Shown here in pieces: positions 34,192 through 45,100 of a stretch of 49,901 nt of DNA; positions within the stretch are counted from its first letter, which is position 1, and each line of letters begins with the position of its first letter. Where the stretch lies: assembly GCA_002305715.1 (NCBI GenBank), contig DBQD01000014.1, positions 78,314-128,214 on the forward strand, given 5' to 3'. A model generated the notes under the pieces. That model made no database searches. It saw nothing but the letters and a program-made list of their open reading frames with translations, and was not told where the DNA came from. The translations under genes were made by a program, and so were the position numbers. The DNA comes from Proteiniphilum sp. UBA1403. Its GTDB lineage: Bacteria; Bacteroidota; Bacteroidia; Bacteroidales; Dysgonomonadaceae.

Positions 34192-34833
34192 ATGCTTGAA
34201 ACCATAACCAAAGGTTTTCTAATAGGATTTCTTGTCTCCTCTCCAATGGGACCAATTAACATGCTCACCATTCAGCGCACGCTCAATAGGGGACGATGGC
34301 ACGGTTTTGTTACCGGTTTGGGGTCTGTGTTATCTGATTTTGTATATGCTTTGATTACATTAGTTGGATTGAGTTTCATTGCAGACTTGCTAATCGAATA
34401 TGAAAGTAGACTCCAGTTGTTCGGAAGTATCATTCTTATTATTTTTGGAATTGTTGTGTATCGCACCAACCCTCTAAGAGGATGGAAGCCAGGCCTTACA
34501 GTGGGTGAGACTCGCTATTTGAAAGATTTTATCTCAGCCTTTTTACTTACAATCCCAAATGTTGCAATCATTCTTGTATTTGTCGGCCTTTTTGCACGTT
34601 TTTCCTTTAATCCATTGAGTGATGGCTTAGTATTAGGAGTTGCAGGATTGTGTTCCTTCCTTTTAGCGGCTGCAACTTGGTGGTTTTTATTGACAGGTTT
34701 GGTTTCGTGTTTACGGAAACATTTCAATCGCAGGGGATTAATTGTACTTAATAGAACTGTTGGTAGTCTGCTAATGGTTGTGGGTGTAATTGGTATTCTG
34801 TTCTCCGTTGTGCCGAACCCTCTCTCTAAGTGA
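34192..34833 (+). CDS. LysE/RhtB-family membrane exporter
   Basis: A 213-residue inner-membrane protein with about six hydrophobic segments. The N-terminal SSPMGPINMLTIQRTLNRG pattern is the family's conserved re-entrant region, after which the chain alternates membrane helices and short loops. Members export amino acids or related small molecules, but the substrate cannot be read from the sequence. It stands alone on the plus strand, ending 12 bases before the convergent phosphodiesterase gene. It is not physically linked to amino-acid biosynthesis genes here. Confidence 0.85.
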   Translation: MLETITKGFLIGFLVSSPMGPINMLTIQRTLNRGRWHGFVTGLGSVLSDFVYALITLVGLSFIADLLIEYESRLQLFGSIILIIFGIVVYRTNPLRGWKPGLTVGETRYLKDFISAFLLTIPNVAIILVFVGLFARFSFNPLSDGLVLGVAGLCSFLLAAATWWFLLTGLVSCLRKHFNRRGLIVLNRTVGSLLMVVGVIGILFSVVPNPLSK

Positions 34834-34845
34834 TTCATTTCATGT

Positions 34846-35343
34846 CTATTCCTGTCTTCCTATCTCAATAACTTCCAGATCTTTTATATCTCCCTCTTCC
34901 AGCACAAAACGGAGCAATGTTCGCACACGGTGAAAACCATATTTGCCAGCTGCACCTGGATTAATGTGTAAGCATTCCAGTTTTTGGTCAAACATTACCT
35001 TCAGAATATGTGAGTGCCCTGCAATAAACAGTTTTGGAGGATTAGCAAATAACTCAGTACGTACTGATGGATCATAACGACCCGGATACCCTCCGATATG
35101 TGTCATCAGAACCTCCACATTCTCAATTGTAAACCGAAGTGTTTGTGGATAGTTGATACGTGTTTTATAATCATCAATATTTCCATAGACAGCACGGAAT
35201 GGTTTTAACGCTTCAAAACGTGTAGCAAGCTCTAAAGAACCAATATCACCAGCATGCCATACTTCATCGCAAGGAGATATGTATGTCTCAAATTTTTCAT
35301 CCCAATACCCGTGTGTATCAGAAAGCAGTCCTATTTTTTTCAT
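34846..35343 (-). CDS. Metallophosphoesterase, YfcE/MJ0936 family
   Basis: A 165-residue calcineurin-like phosphodiesterase. All metal-binding motifs are visible in order: SDTHG near residue 8, GDIG near 32, GNIDD near 55, HIGG near 83 and GHSH near 108. The family hydrolyses phosphodiesters in vitro; the natural substrate is unknown. It is divergent from ppk1, with 97 bases between starts, and convergent with the LysE-type gene. Confidence 0.92.
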   Translation of the reverse strand: MKKIGLLSDTHGYWDEKFETYISPCDEVWHAGDIGSLELATRFEALKPFRAVYGNIDDYKTRINYPQTLRFTIENVEVLMTHIGGYPGRYDPSVRTELFANPPKLFIAGHSHILKVMFDQKLECLHINPGAAGKYGFHRVRTLLRFVLEEGDIKDLEVIEIGRQE

Positions 35344-35363
35344 CTTTTACATCCTGTTTACAG

Positions 35364-35371
35364 CAAAGGTA
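35364..35371 (-). promoter_or_regulatory. -7 box of the phosphodiesterase gene
   Basis: The minus strand reads TACCTTTG (35371-35364), an exact TAnnTTTG match 20 bases before the start codon. The nearest TTG upstream is 24 bases away, longer than usual. Confidence 0.62.
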
Positions 35372-35404
35372 GTTTATTTCAGTTTTTTATTTGAACAAAC
35401 TTCG

Positions 35405-35412
35405 TAATTTTG
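35405..35412 (+). promoter_or_regulatory. -7 box of ppk1
   Basis: TAATTTTG matches TAnnTTTG, 28 bases before the ppk1 start codon. The -33 position is only T-rich. It faces away from the phosphodiesterase promoter, so their upstream elements overlap. Confidence 0.55.
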
Positions 35413-35440
35413 AAGTTTAATCGGCTACGAAAGATAATCT

Positions 35441-37525
35441 ATGGAAAATAGTCAATACAGGTACTTTCAACGCGATATCAGCTGGCTCTCATTTAACTAC
35501 CGCGTATTATTAGAAGCGAAAGATGTGCGTCTTCCCATCTATGAACGGATTAAATTCCTGTCAATTTACTCTTCCAACCTCGAAGAGTTCTATAAAATAC
35601 GAGTCTCCGGTTACCATAGTTCTCTTCTTAAGAGTATTAATCGGGATGAGTCGGTGGAGGAAGCAATGAAAATCATCGTGCAGATCAATAACGAGGTTAC
35701 TGCACAGGAGAAAGAATATTATTTAATTTTCAATGAAATGATCTTGCCTGAACTGAAACAGAACAGGATCATATTGTACCAAACAGATAAAGTTGAACCT
35801 TTTCATCGTGCATATGTGGAGAAATATTTCAACGAAGAGGTATTTCCTTATCTGCAGCCGATGATTATTATGAAAGATGAAATCCATTCTTTCATTCAAG
35901 ATGGTCAGATCTATCAGGTTATTAGTTTGTTGAAAAAGAGGAAAAAGAAGGAGTCCGATGAATCGAGTTATACATATGCCATCATGAAGATTCCTCATGC
36001 AAGGATACCTCGTTTTATCAAACTTCCACCTCATGATGATAATTATTACATCATGTTTATCGATGATGTAATCAAGGCAAATATGCAAAGCGTATTTCCA
36101 GGGTATGAGATTGTAGATTGCTTCAGTATTAAGATTTCACGAGATGCAGACTTTTCCCTGGAGGAAGAGGATCAGAAAGATATCGCGGAGAAAATACTGC
36201 GTAAGGTACGTAGGCGTAAGATTGGAGCTGTAACAAGGTTTCAGTATGATAAGGATATGCCAGATTATTTTCTACGTTATTTGTGCGAAGCATATGAGAT
36301 AGAGAATGAAGAACTTCTCCCTTCGGGCCGATATTTGAATCTGACAGATTTGGCCACTTTGCCCAATCCTTTGGGAGATCAGTTAAAACAGAAGCTGCCT
36401 CAACCGTTACGTATCCCTGAGCTGGAAGCGAACACCTCTGTTTTGCGTGTACTTCGTAATCAAGATGTTCTTTTGCATTTCCCATACCAATCGTTCGACT
36501 ATCTTTTGCGCTTCCTTATGCAAGCTGCATTTGATCCAAAGGTGATCGAGATAAAAGTGACACAATACCGTGTTGCTGAGAACTCAGCAGTAATCAACAG
36601 TCTCATCAGTGCAGCCAAAAATGGCAAGAGAGTAACTGTTTTTGTCGAACTTAAAGCTCGATTTGACGAGGAGAACAACTACTTTTCCTCTGAATTAATG
36701 CAGCAGGCGGGTATAAAGATAATATACAGTTTACCCGGACTGAAAGTGCATGCTAAGCTGGCTTATGTTCGAAAGCGTAGTAACGACCCTGAAGATCCAT
36801 TAAAAGGTTACGCGTATTTGGGTACCGGTAACTTCAATGAGAAAACTGCACGTATTTATTCAGATAAGGGATTGCTAACGTCAAACAAAGAGATTATCAA
36901 AGATATCGATGAAATTTTTCGGGTGTTAGAAGGCAAGTCTCACACACACGACTTTAAACATCTTTTGGTAACACAGTTTAATTTGGTTCCGGAAATTCAT
37001 TCTATGATTGAGCAGGAGATTACCAATGTCAAAAATGGAGGTGTAGGTAGGATTATTCTGAAAATGAATAGCCTTGAAGATAAAGAGATGATCAATGCGC
37101 TCTATAGAGCGAGTGAAGCTGGTGTAAAGATTGACCTGATTATACGTGGAATCTGTTGCCTTATTCCCAACCAATCCTACAGTATAAATATCAAGGTAAC
37201 CCGAATTGTAGATGCTTACCTGGAGCATGCAAGAGTTTGGTATTTCTTCAGTGGAGGTAAAGAGCGAATCTATCTTACCTCAGCCGACTGGATGAGTCGT
37301 AATCTGCATCGTCGTATAGAGGTTGCCTTCCCTGTATATTCTGAATTGTTGAAACGCCAGATTGTTGATATACTCAACATTCAGCTTGCAGATAACCAAA
37401 GTGCAGTATGGGTAGATGAAAACTTGCAGAATGTGTTTAAGTGTGATTTGGCTTCACCCAATGATGCACCTGTACGTGCACAACAGGCAATTTACGAGTA
37501 TCTGAAGAAGTCCGCTGAACTTTAA
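35441..37525 (+). CDS. ppk1: Polyphosphate kinase 1
   Basis: A 694-residue PPK1 that reversibly makes polyphosphate from ATP. An N-terminal helical domain begins YRYFQRDISWLSFNYRVL, then the head domain, then two phospholipase-D-like C-terminal domains. The autophosphorylated histidine is His437 in GLKVHAKLAYV; a second conserved histidine is His623 in RNLHRRIEVAFPV. The length matches the E. coli enzyme (about 690). No exopolyphosphatase gene is adjacent. It ends before a hairpin shared with rpoC. Confidence 0.96.
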   Translation: MENSQYRYFQRDISWLSFNYRVLLEAKDVRLPIYERIKFLSIYSSNLEEFYKIRVSGYHSSLLKSINRDESVEEAMKIIVQINNEVTAQEKEYYLIFNEMILPELKQNRIILYQTDKVEPFHRAYVEKYFNEEVFPYLQPMIIMKDEIHSFIQDGQIYQVISLLKKRKKKESDESSYTYAIMKIPHARIPRFIKLPPHDDNYYIMFIDDVIKANMQSVFPGYEIVDCFSIKISRDADFSLEEEDQKDIAEKILRKVRRRKIGAVTRFQYDKDMPDYFLRYLCEAYEIENEELLPSGRYLNLTDLATLPNPLGDQLKQKLPQPLRIPELEANTSVLRVLRNQDVLLHFPYQSFDYLLRFLMQAAFDPKVIEIKVTQYRVAENSAVINSLISAAKNGKRVTVFVELKARFDEENNYFSSELMQQAGIKIIYSLPGLKVHAKLAYVRKRSNDPEDPLKGYAYLGTGNFNEKTARIYSDKGLLTSNKEIIKDIDEIFRVLEGKSHTHDFKHLLVTQFNLVPEIHSMIEQEITNVKNGGVGRIILKMNSLEDKEMINALYRASEAGVKIDLIIRGICCLIPNQSYSINIKVTRIVDAYLEHARVWYFFSGGKERIYLTSADWMSRNLHRRIEVAFPVYSELLKRQIVDILNIQLADNQSAVWVDENLQNVFKCDLASPNDAPVRAQQAIYEYLKKSAEL

Positions 37526-37647
37526 AATCTCTTTTTATTTAGAACTATTATACTTCGTAAACCACTCCATTCATTTAATTAAATTTCGAAATCGCGACTA
37601 TCGTTTATTGTTCAATAAAGTTTGAATAAAATTGAGATGTATCAAAT

Positions 37648-37685
37648 AAAAAAACCCGTGCTGGAACCTTACCAGCACGGGTTTT
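37648..37685. terminator. Bidirectional terminator between ppk1 and rpoC
   Basis: A 14-bp perfect stem AAAACCCGTGCTGG/CCAGCACGGGTTTT (37651-37664 and 37672-37685) with a 7-base loop. Leftward it ends in a run of seven T residues (terminator of the rpoBC operon); rightward it has four T residues for ppk1. Confidence 0.95.
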
Positions 37686-37705
37686 AAATACGTTGTGTAT
37701 GAAAA

Positions 37706-40700
37706 TTAATCCTCCACCGAAGCTTCCTGGAACAGGTTACTACGTTTACTTGCGTTCAGCTTTTCGAAATCCTCACGTGCTCCAACAACAAGTTTATCGA
37801 ACTCTCTTTGACCTGTACCTGCAGGAATAAGGTGTCCTACAATAACATTTTCTTTCAGTCCTTCGAGTGTGTCGGTCTTACCGTTGATGGCTGCATCGTT
37901 CAGTACCTTCGTTGTTTCCTGGAACGAAGCGGCAGACATGAAGCTGCTCGTTTGCAATGCAGCACGTGTGATACCTTGTAATACCTGGTTTGCAGTTGCT
38001 GGAATAGCATCTCGTGCTTCAACAGGTTTCAAGTCGCGGCGTTTAAGTGAACTGTTTTCATCGCGTAGTTTACGAACAGTTACAATCTGGCCCGGTTCAA
38101 ATATCTGTGAGTCGCCTGCGTCAACAATGACTTTCTTACCCCAGATACGGTCGTTCTCTTCCATCATCTCGTGTTTGTCAACAAGCTGCTGTTCGAGGAA
38201 ACGAGTATCTCCCGGATCAACCACTTCCACTTTGCGCATCATCTGACGAACAATCACCTCAAAATGCTTGTCGTTGATCTTCACGCCCTGCAGGCGGTAT
38301 ACATCCTGAACTTCGTTTACAATATATTCCTGTACAGCTGTTGGTCCCATGATAGCCAAAATGTCGGAAGGAGTGGTTGCTCCATCGGAGAGTGGCATAC
38401 CGGCACGGATAAAGTCGTTTTCCTGTACCAGAATCTGTTTGGACAGGGGAACCATGTACTTTTTGAACTCACCAGTTTTAGAGGTGACAGTAATTTCCTG
38501 GTTACCGCGTTTGATTTTACCGAAAGTTACCTCTCCATCTATTTCGGCTACTACTGCCGGATTAGATGGGTTACGAGCCTCGAACAATTCGGTTACACGT
38601 GGAAGACCTCCAGTGATATCACCAGCTTTACCCACTGCACGTGGTATCTTCACCAATATATCACCGGCCTTGATATCATCGTTTTCATTTTTCACGATGT
38701 GTGAACCAAGGGGTAGGGTGTAAGTACGCAAGATATCATCGTTTTCATTTACGATGTGAGCAGAAGGAGCCTTTGTTTTATCACGCGATTCAATGATAAC
38801 CTTTTCCTTCAAACCTGTCTGTTCGTCCGATTCAACCTTGTAGGTCATGTTTTCGGTAAAGTTCTCAAAGCGTATCTTACCAGTTGCTTCAGACACGATT
38901 ACAGCATTGAATGGATCCCATTCGCAGATGAGATCACCTTTCTGCACTGTATCTCCATCGTTGAAGTAAAGTTTCGAGCCGTATGGAACATTATGAGATA
39001 CTAATACAATCTTCGTATTTGGATCAATGATGCGCATTTCTACCAATCGGCTCACAACCACTTTATAAGGTTTACCTTCGCTGTCGGTTGTCTCCACATA
39101 GCGAAGTTCATCGAATTCCAAAATACCTTCATATTTTGTAGTGATGCGGCTTTCGGTTGCAATGTTAGAAGCGATACCTCCCACGTGGAATGTACGCAGT
39201 GTTAGCTGTGTACCAGGTTCACCAATTGATTGAGCTGCAATTACCCCTACGGCTTCACCTTTTTGTACCATGCGACCTGTAGCCAGATTTCTACCGTAGC
39301 ACTTCGCACAAACCCCATGATGCGATTCGCAAGTCAGTACAGAACGGATTTCCACACGTTCTATTGGTGATTCTTCAATTTTCTTGGCGATATCTTCGGT
39401 GATTTCTTCACCTGTGCTTACAAGGATTTCACCTGTATTGGGGTGTTGAACATCATGTACTGATACACGACCTAAAATACGTTCATAGAGTGATGCAATT
39501 ACCTCGTCGTTGTTTTTGATAGCAGTAGCTACCAATCCACGCAAAGTGCCGCAGTCTTCTTCGTTGATTATCACATCTTGCGATACATCTACAAGACGAC
39601 GGGTTAAGTAACCAGCGTCAGCTGTTTTAAGAGCGGTATCGGCAAGACCCTTACGAGCACCGTGGGTAGAGATAAAGTACTCCAACACTGACAAGCCCTC
39701 TTTAAAGTTTGCCAAGATGGGGTTCTCAATAATTTGAGCTCCTTCGGCACCACTTTTCTGTGGTTTTGCCATAAGACCACGCATACCCGACAACTGACGA
39801 ATCTGTTCGCGAGAACCACGAGCACCAGAGTCAAGCATCATGTAAACTGAGTTGAAACCTTGGTCATCTTCTGCAAGTTGTTTCATCAAGATATTTGACA
39901 ACTTTGAGTTTATATGAGTCCACGTGTCAATAATCTGATTGTAACGTTCATTGTAGGTGATGAAGCCCATATTATAGTTCTCCATGATCTGCTCAACTTC
40001 AGCATATCCTTGTTGGATAAGTTGTTCCTTTTCTTCAGGAATAATCACATCCTCCAGATTGAACGACAGACCACCTTTAAAGGCCATAGTATAGCCAAGA
40101 TCCTTAATGTCGTCGAGATATTGCGCTGTACGAGCAACACCACATGTTTTAATCACCTTACCAATGATATCACGGAGTGATTTCTTGGAGAGTAACTCAT
40201 TAATATATCCAACTTCCTTGGGAATAGCTTCGTTCGTGATAACACGTCCCACGGTAGTTTTATGCATTTTGCGAATTGGGTGACCTTCTTCGTCGATATC
40301 ATCAACGATTACATTCACCAATGCATGAATATCTACAACCCCTTCATTATAGGCGATGATGGCTTCCTCCTCACCATAGAAAGTCATGCCTTCACCCTTA
40401 GCTCCCGGACGTATTTTGGTAATGTAATACAGACCGAGTACCATGTCCTGTGAAGGAACGGTAATAGGTGCACCGTTTGCAGGGTTAAGGATGTTGTGAG
40501 AGGCAAGCATCAACAACTGTGCTTCCAGAATTGCTTCGTTACCAAGTGGGAGATGTACAGCCATCTGGTCACCATCGAAGTCGGCGTTGAAAGCCGTACA
40601 TGCAAGAGGGTGCAACTGAATAGCTTTACCTTCAATCAGCTTGGGTTGGAATGCCTGGATACCCAAACGGTGCAGAGTTGGTGCACGGTTCAGCAACACA

Positions 40701-41992
40701 GGATGTCCTTTCATCACATACTCCAAGATATCATATACAACCGGTTCTTTGCGGTCGACAATTTTCTTGGCCGACTTCACCGTTTTAACGATACCTCTTT
40801 CAATGAGTTTTCGGATGATGAACGGTTTATAGAGTTCTGCGGCCATATCTTTTGGAAGACCGCACTCATGCATTTTTAATTCAGGACCTACAACAATTAC
40901 CGAACGAGCTGAATAGTCGACACGCTTACCGAGCAAGTTCTGACGGAAACGTCCTTGTTTACCTTTCAAGCTGTCGGAAAGTGATTTAAGCGGTCTGTTT
41001 GATTCAGTCTTAATCGCACTCGATTTGCGTGAATTGTCGAACAACGAGTCAACAGCTTCCTGCAACATACGTTTTTCGTTACGTAAAATCACATCGGGAG
41101 CTTTGATGTCGATCAATCGTTTCAATCGGTTGTTACGGATAATAACCCTGCGATAAAGATCGTTCAAGTCTGAAGTAGCAAAACGACCACCATCAAGTGG
41201 AACCAACGGACGCAAATCGGGAGGTATAACCGGAATCACTTTCATGATCATCCATTCCGGTTTGTTGATATTTTTCGATGCTCGGAAAGCCTCCACAACC
41301 TGAAGTTGCTTTAGTGCTTCGTTTTTACGTTGTTGCGAAGTGTCGGTGCTAGCACGGTGACGCAGTTGATTGGCCAACTTGTCGAGATTCAATCTTTCGA
41401 GTAAATCAAGAATAGCCTCTGCTCCCATCTTTGCAATAAACTTATTGGGATCACTGTCCTCCAGCAATTGATTTTCCTTGGGCAATGTCTCCAGCAGATC
41501 AAGATATTCCTCTTCTGTTAGTAAGTCTTTTTCTGCGACTTTGTTTTCAAGAGCACCTGCTTGTATAACTACGTAGCGCTCATAGTAAATGATTGTATCC
41601 AGTTTTTTGGTAGGGATACCCAGCAGATAACCTATTTTATTGGGTAGAGACCTAAAATACCAAATATGGGCTACAGGAACAACCAGATGAATATGTCCGG
41701 TACGTTCACGGCGCACTTTCTTTTCGGTCACTTCCACACCACATCGGTCACAAACAATTCCTTTGTAGCGAATGCGTTTATATTTACCGCAATGACATTC
41801 GTAGTCTTTAACGGGTCCGAAAATACGTTCGCAAAACAAACCGTCACGTTCAGGCTTGTAGGTTCGGTAGTTGATGGTTTCGGGTTTCAACACCTCACCA
41901 AAAGAGTTTTCCAGAATTTGTTCCGGCGATGCCAGCCCAATAGTGATCTTTGAAAAGTTACTCTTTATCTTGTTGTCTTTTCTAAATGCCAT
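37706..41992 (-). CDS. rpoC: DNA-directed RNA polymerase subunit beta'
   Basis: A 1428-residue beta' subunit. The N-terminal zinc site has Cys66, Cys68, Cys81 and Cys84; the catalytic magnesium loop NADFDGDQMAVH has Asp471, Asp473 and Asp475; the second zinc region is CESHHGVCAKCYGRN. The bridge-helix/trigger-loop region (GEPGTQLTLRTFHVGG) is intact. It is the last gene of the operon, 115 bases after rpoB with a structured spacer, and ends just before a strong terminator. Confidence 0.99.
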   Translation of the reverse strand: MAFRKDNKIKSNFSKITIGLASPEQILENSFGEVLKPETINYRTYKPERDGLFCERIFGPVKDYECHCGKYKRIRYKGIVCDRCGVEVTEKKVRRERTGHIHLVVPVAHIWYFRSLPNKIGYLLGIPTKKLDTIIYYERYVVIQAGALENKVAEKDLLTEEEYLDLLETLPKENQLLEDSDPNKFIAKMGAEAILDLLERLNLDKLANQLRHRASTDTSQQRKNEALKQLQVVEAFRASKNINKPEWMIMKVIPVIPPDLRPLVPLDGGRFATSDLNDLYRRVIIRNNRLKRLIDIKAPDVILRNEKRMLQEAVDSLFDNSRKSSAIKTESNRPLKSLSDSLKGKQGRFRQNLLGKRVDYSARSVIVVGPELKMHECGLPKDMAAELYKPFIIRKLIERGIVKTVKSAKKIVDRKEPVVYDILEYVMKGHPVLLNRAPTLHRLGIQAFQPKLIEGKAIQLHPLACTAFNADFDGDQMAVHLPLGNEAILEAQLLMLASHNILNPANGAPITVPSQDMVLGLYYITKIRPGAKGEGMTFYGEEEAIIAYNEGVVDIHALVNVIVDDIDEEGHPIRKMHKTTVGRVITNEAIPKEVGYINELLSKKSLRDIIGKVIKTCGVARTAQYLDDIKDLGYTMAFKGGLSFNLEDVIIPEEKEQLIQQGYAEVEQIMENYNMGFITYNERYNQIIDTWTHINSKLSNILMKQLAEDDQGFNSVYMMLDSGARGSREQIRQLSGMRGLMAKPQKSGAEGAQIIENPILANFKEGLSVLEYFISTHGARKGLADTALKTADAGYLTRRLVDVSQDVIINEEDCGTLRGLVATAIKNNDEVIASLYERILGRVSVHDVQHPNTGEILVSTGEEITEDIAKKIEESPIERVEIRSVLTCESHHGVCAKCYGRNLATGRMVQKGEAVGVIAAQSIGEPGTQLTLRTFHVGGIASNIATESRITTKYEGILEFDELRYVETTDSEGKPYKVVVSRLVEMRIIDPNTKIVLVSHNVPYGSKLYFNDGDTVQKGDLICEWDPFNAVIVSEATGKIRFENFTENMTYKVESDEQTGLKEKVIIESRDKTKAPSAHIVNENDDILRTYTLPLGSHIVKNENDDIKAGDILVKIPRAVGKAGDITGGLPRVTELFEARNPSNPAVVAEIDGEVTFGKIKRGNQEITVTSKTGEFKKYMVPLSKQILVQENDFIRAGMPLSDGATTPSDILAIMGPTAVQEYIVNEVQDVYRLQGVKINDKHFEVIVRQMMRKVEVVDPGDTRFLEQQLVDKHEMMEENDRIWGKKVIVDAGDSQIFEPGQIVTVRKLRDENSSLKRRDLKPVEARDAIPATANQVLQGITRAALQTSSFMSAASFQETTKVLNDAAINGKTDTLEGLKENVIVGHLIPAGTGQREFDKLVVGAREDFEKLNASKRSNLFQEASVED

Positions 41993-42052
41993 ATATATGT
42001 TGTATAAAGAGTTGTTATGTTTTATATGCTTATATGCAAATGAAATAACTTA

Positions 42053-42099
42053 ATGGGTGATTAGAAGATTCATTTCCGAATCAACAAATCAACCCATTA
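42053..42099 (-). other. Nested hairpin in the rpoB-rpoC spacer
   Basis: The outer arms 42053-42063 and 42088-42099 pair over 11 bp with one bulge (AATGGGT-GATT against AATC-a-ACCCATT). The inner arms GATTC (42068-42072) and GAATC (42079-42083) form a second stem. It lies immediately after the rpoB stop codon and has no T tract, so it is more likely a processing or stability element than a terminator. Confidence 0.6.
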
Positions 42100-42107
42100 T
42101 GGATGCA

Positions 42108-45100
42108 TTAGTCGAGACTGATATTGAGTCCCAATCCTTTAAGTTCGTGAAGCAATACGTTCAACGATTCAGGTATACCTGCTTGTGGCATTGGTTCACC
42201 TTTTACGATGGCTTCATATGCTTTGGAACGACCTACTACGTCATCTGATTTTACAGTTAGGATTTCCTGCAGAATGTGTGCCGCACCGAATGCTTCGAGT
42301 GCCCAAACCTCCATTTCTCCGAAACGCTGACCACCAAATTGAGCTTTACCACCCAATGGTTGTTGTGTGATGAGCGAGTATGGTCCAATAGAGCGAGCGT
42401 GCATCTTGTCTTCCACCATGTGACCCAGTTTAAGCATATAGATTATACCCACAGTAGCAGGTTGGTCGAAACGCTCACCAGTCCCTCCATCATAGAGGTA
42501 GGTCTTACCATAGTTTGGCACATTTGCTTTGGAAGTCCATTCATTGAGATCCTCTAAAGAGGCACCGTCGAAGATTGGTGTGGCAAATTTTACACCGAGT
42601 TCTTTACCTGCCCAACCGAGTACAGTTTCAAAAATCTGTCCCAAGTTCATACGAGAAGGCACACCCAACGGGTTCAGTACAATGTCAACCGGAGTACCAT
42701 CGGCAAGGAAAGGCATATCTTCTTGTCGTACAATACGTGAAACAATACCTTTATTACCGTGACGTCCTGCCATCTTATCGCCCACCTGTATTTTACGTTT
42801 CTTTGCAACATAAACCTTGGCAATTTGCATAATTCCCGAAGGAAGCTCATCGCCAATGGTGAAGTCAAACCGTTTGCGTTTTAATTCGGCATCCAGCTCT
42901 TTGTGTCGACGTAGATAATTGATTACAGTTGCACGAATGAGTTCATTCTTTTGTGAATCTGTTGTCCATTTGTTCAATTGAACCGATTGGAAATCAATTT
43001 CTGAGAGAATCTTATGGGTGAATTTTGCACCTTTTGGAACAATATCCATGTTGGTGTAATCTTTCACTCCTGCCGATGTTTTACCTTCAGTAAGAACAAG
43101 AAGTTTATCAATAAGAACCTTTTTCAATTCTTCCATTTTGTTTTCATACTCTTCATCGAGTTTTGGAAGAAGTGCCTTATTGGTAAGTTTTGTTTTTCCT
43201 TTTTTGGAGGCTTTCGAAAAAAGATTGGTATGAACAACCACACCTTTTAATGAGGGAGATGCTTTTAGAGAGGCATCTTTCACATCACCAGCCTTATCAC
43301 CAAAGATAGCACGAAGCAGTTTCTCTTCCGGTGAAGGATCTGATTCACCTTTAGGTGTAATTTTACCGATAAGAATATCACCTGGTTTAATGCGTGCACC
43401 CACGCGAACGATTCCTCTTTCATCGAGATCTTTCGTTGCTTCTTCACTCACATTTGGAATATCGGAAGTTAATTCTTCCAAACCGCGTTTTGTCTCACGT
43501 ACTTCCAATGAGAACTCTTCCATGTGGATAGAGGTGAATACATCTTCGCTTACTATACGTTCATTCAAAACGATAGCATCCTCGAAGTTATAACCCTTCC
43601 AGGGCATGAAGGCAACTTTCAAGTTCTTACCCAGTGCCAGTTCGCCATTTTGTGTGGCATATCCTTCAGTTAGAATATCACCCTTGTTTACCTTTTGTCC
43701 CACACTACAGATTGGACGAAGGTCGATGGTTGTATTCTGGTTTGTCTTTCGGAATTTAGGAATAGTGTATGTTTTTACCGCATCATTGAAGCTGGCAAAT
43801 TCCTCTTCTTCGGTTCTGACATATCGGATCTTAATGGTGGTAGCGTCTACATAGACTATTTCACCGCTTCCTTCCGCCATGATTTGCGAACGCGAATCTT
43901 TGATCAATTGACCTTCGATACCAGTACCCACGATAGGAGCTTCTGTACGCATCAACGGAACAGCCTGGCGCATCATGTTCGATCCCATCAATGCACGGTT
44001 TGCATCATCGTGTTCCAAGAAAGGAATCAACGATGCAGCTATAGAGGCAATCTGCATGGGTGATACATCCATAAGTTCCACCTCTTCTGGAGCAACCACC
44101 GGATAATCGGCATCCTGGCGAGCTTTAACGCGAGGATTGATAAAACAACCTTCTTCATTGAGCGGAGCGTTTCCTTGTGCAATAATTTTATCCTCTTCTT
44201 CTTCAGCAGCAAGGTAGATGACTTCGTCGTTTTTTATGTTTACGACACCATTTTCCACTTTACGGTACGGAGTTTCGATAAAACCAAGTTCGTTGATTTT
44301 AGCGTACACGCACAGCGAAGAAATAAGACCGATGTTTGGTCCTTCCGGTGTTTCAATCGGACAAAGACGTCCATAATGTGTATAGTGTACGTCACGTACC
44401 TCAAAGCCGGCGCGTTCACGCGACAGACCACCAGGACCGAGTGCTGAGAGACGACGTTTGTGTGTAATCTCTGCCAGCGGATTTGTTTGATCCATGAACT
44501 GCGAAAGTGCATTGGTTCCAAAGAAGGTGTTGATCACCGAGGAAATGGTTTTCGCATTGATCAAATCGATTGGTGTAAATACTTCGTTGTCACGTACGTT
44601 CATCCTTTCACGGATTATACGTGCCATACGGTTCAGCCCCACACCAAACTGGGTATATAATTGTTCCCCTACCGTGCGAACTCGTCTGTTGCTAAGGTGG
44701 TCGATATCGTCCACAATTGCTTTCGAGTTGATAAGCTCGATGAGGTATTTAATAATCTCAATGATATCTTCTTTGGTAAGTACTCTTACATCGACATCGA
44801 TATCGAGATTAAGTTTTTTGTTTATTCTGTAGCGACCTACATCGCCAAGGTCGTAACGTTTTTCTGAAAAGAACAGGTTGTTGATAACCTCGCGAGCACT
44901 TGAATCATCAGCAGGCTCTGCACTACGCAACTGACGGTAGATGTGACGAATTGCATCTATCTCCGAGTTACTTGGGTCCTTCTGCAACGTATTGTAGATA
45001 ATTGAGTAGTCTGACGTGTTAGCCGTTTCCTTATGGAGTAGAATTGAAGCAACACCCGATTCAATGATGCTGTCAATATGATCAGCTTCAATGATTGTTT

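Noticed and set aside
34846..37525. Polyphosphate operon linking the phosphodiesterase and ppk1
   Set aside because: The two genes are divergent with separate -7 boxes, and the phosphodiesterase motifs are those of the YfcE/MJ0936 family, not an exopolyphosphatase.
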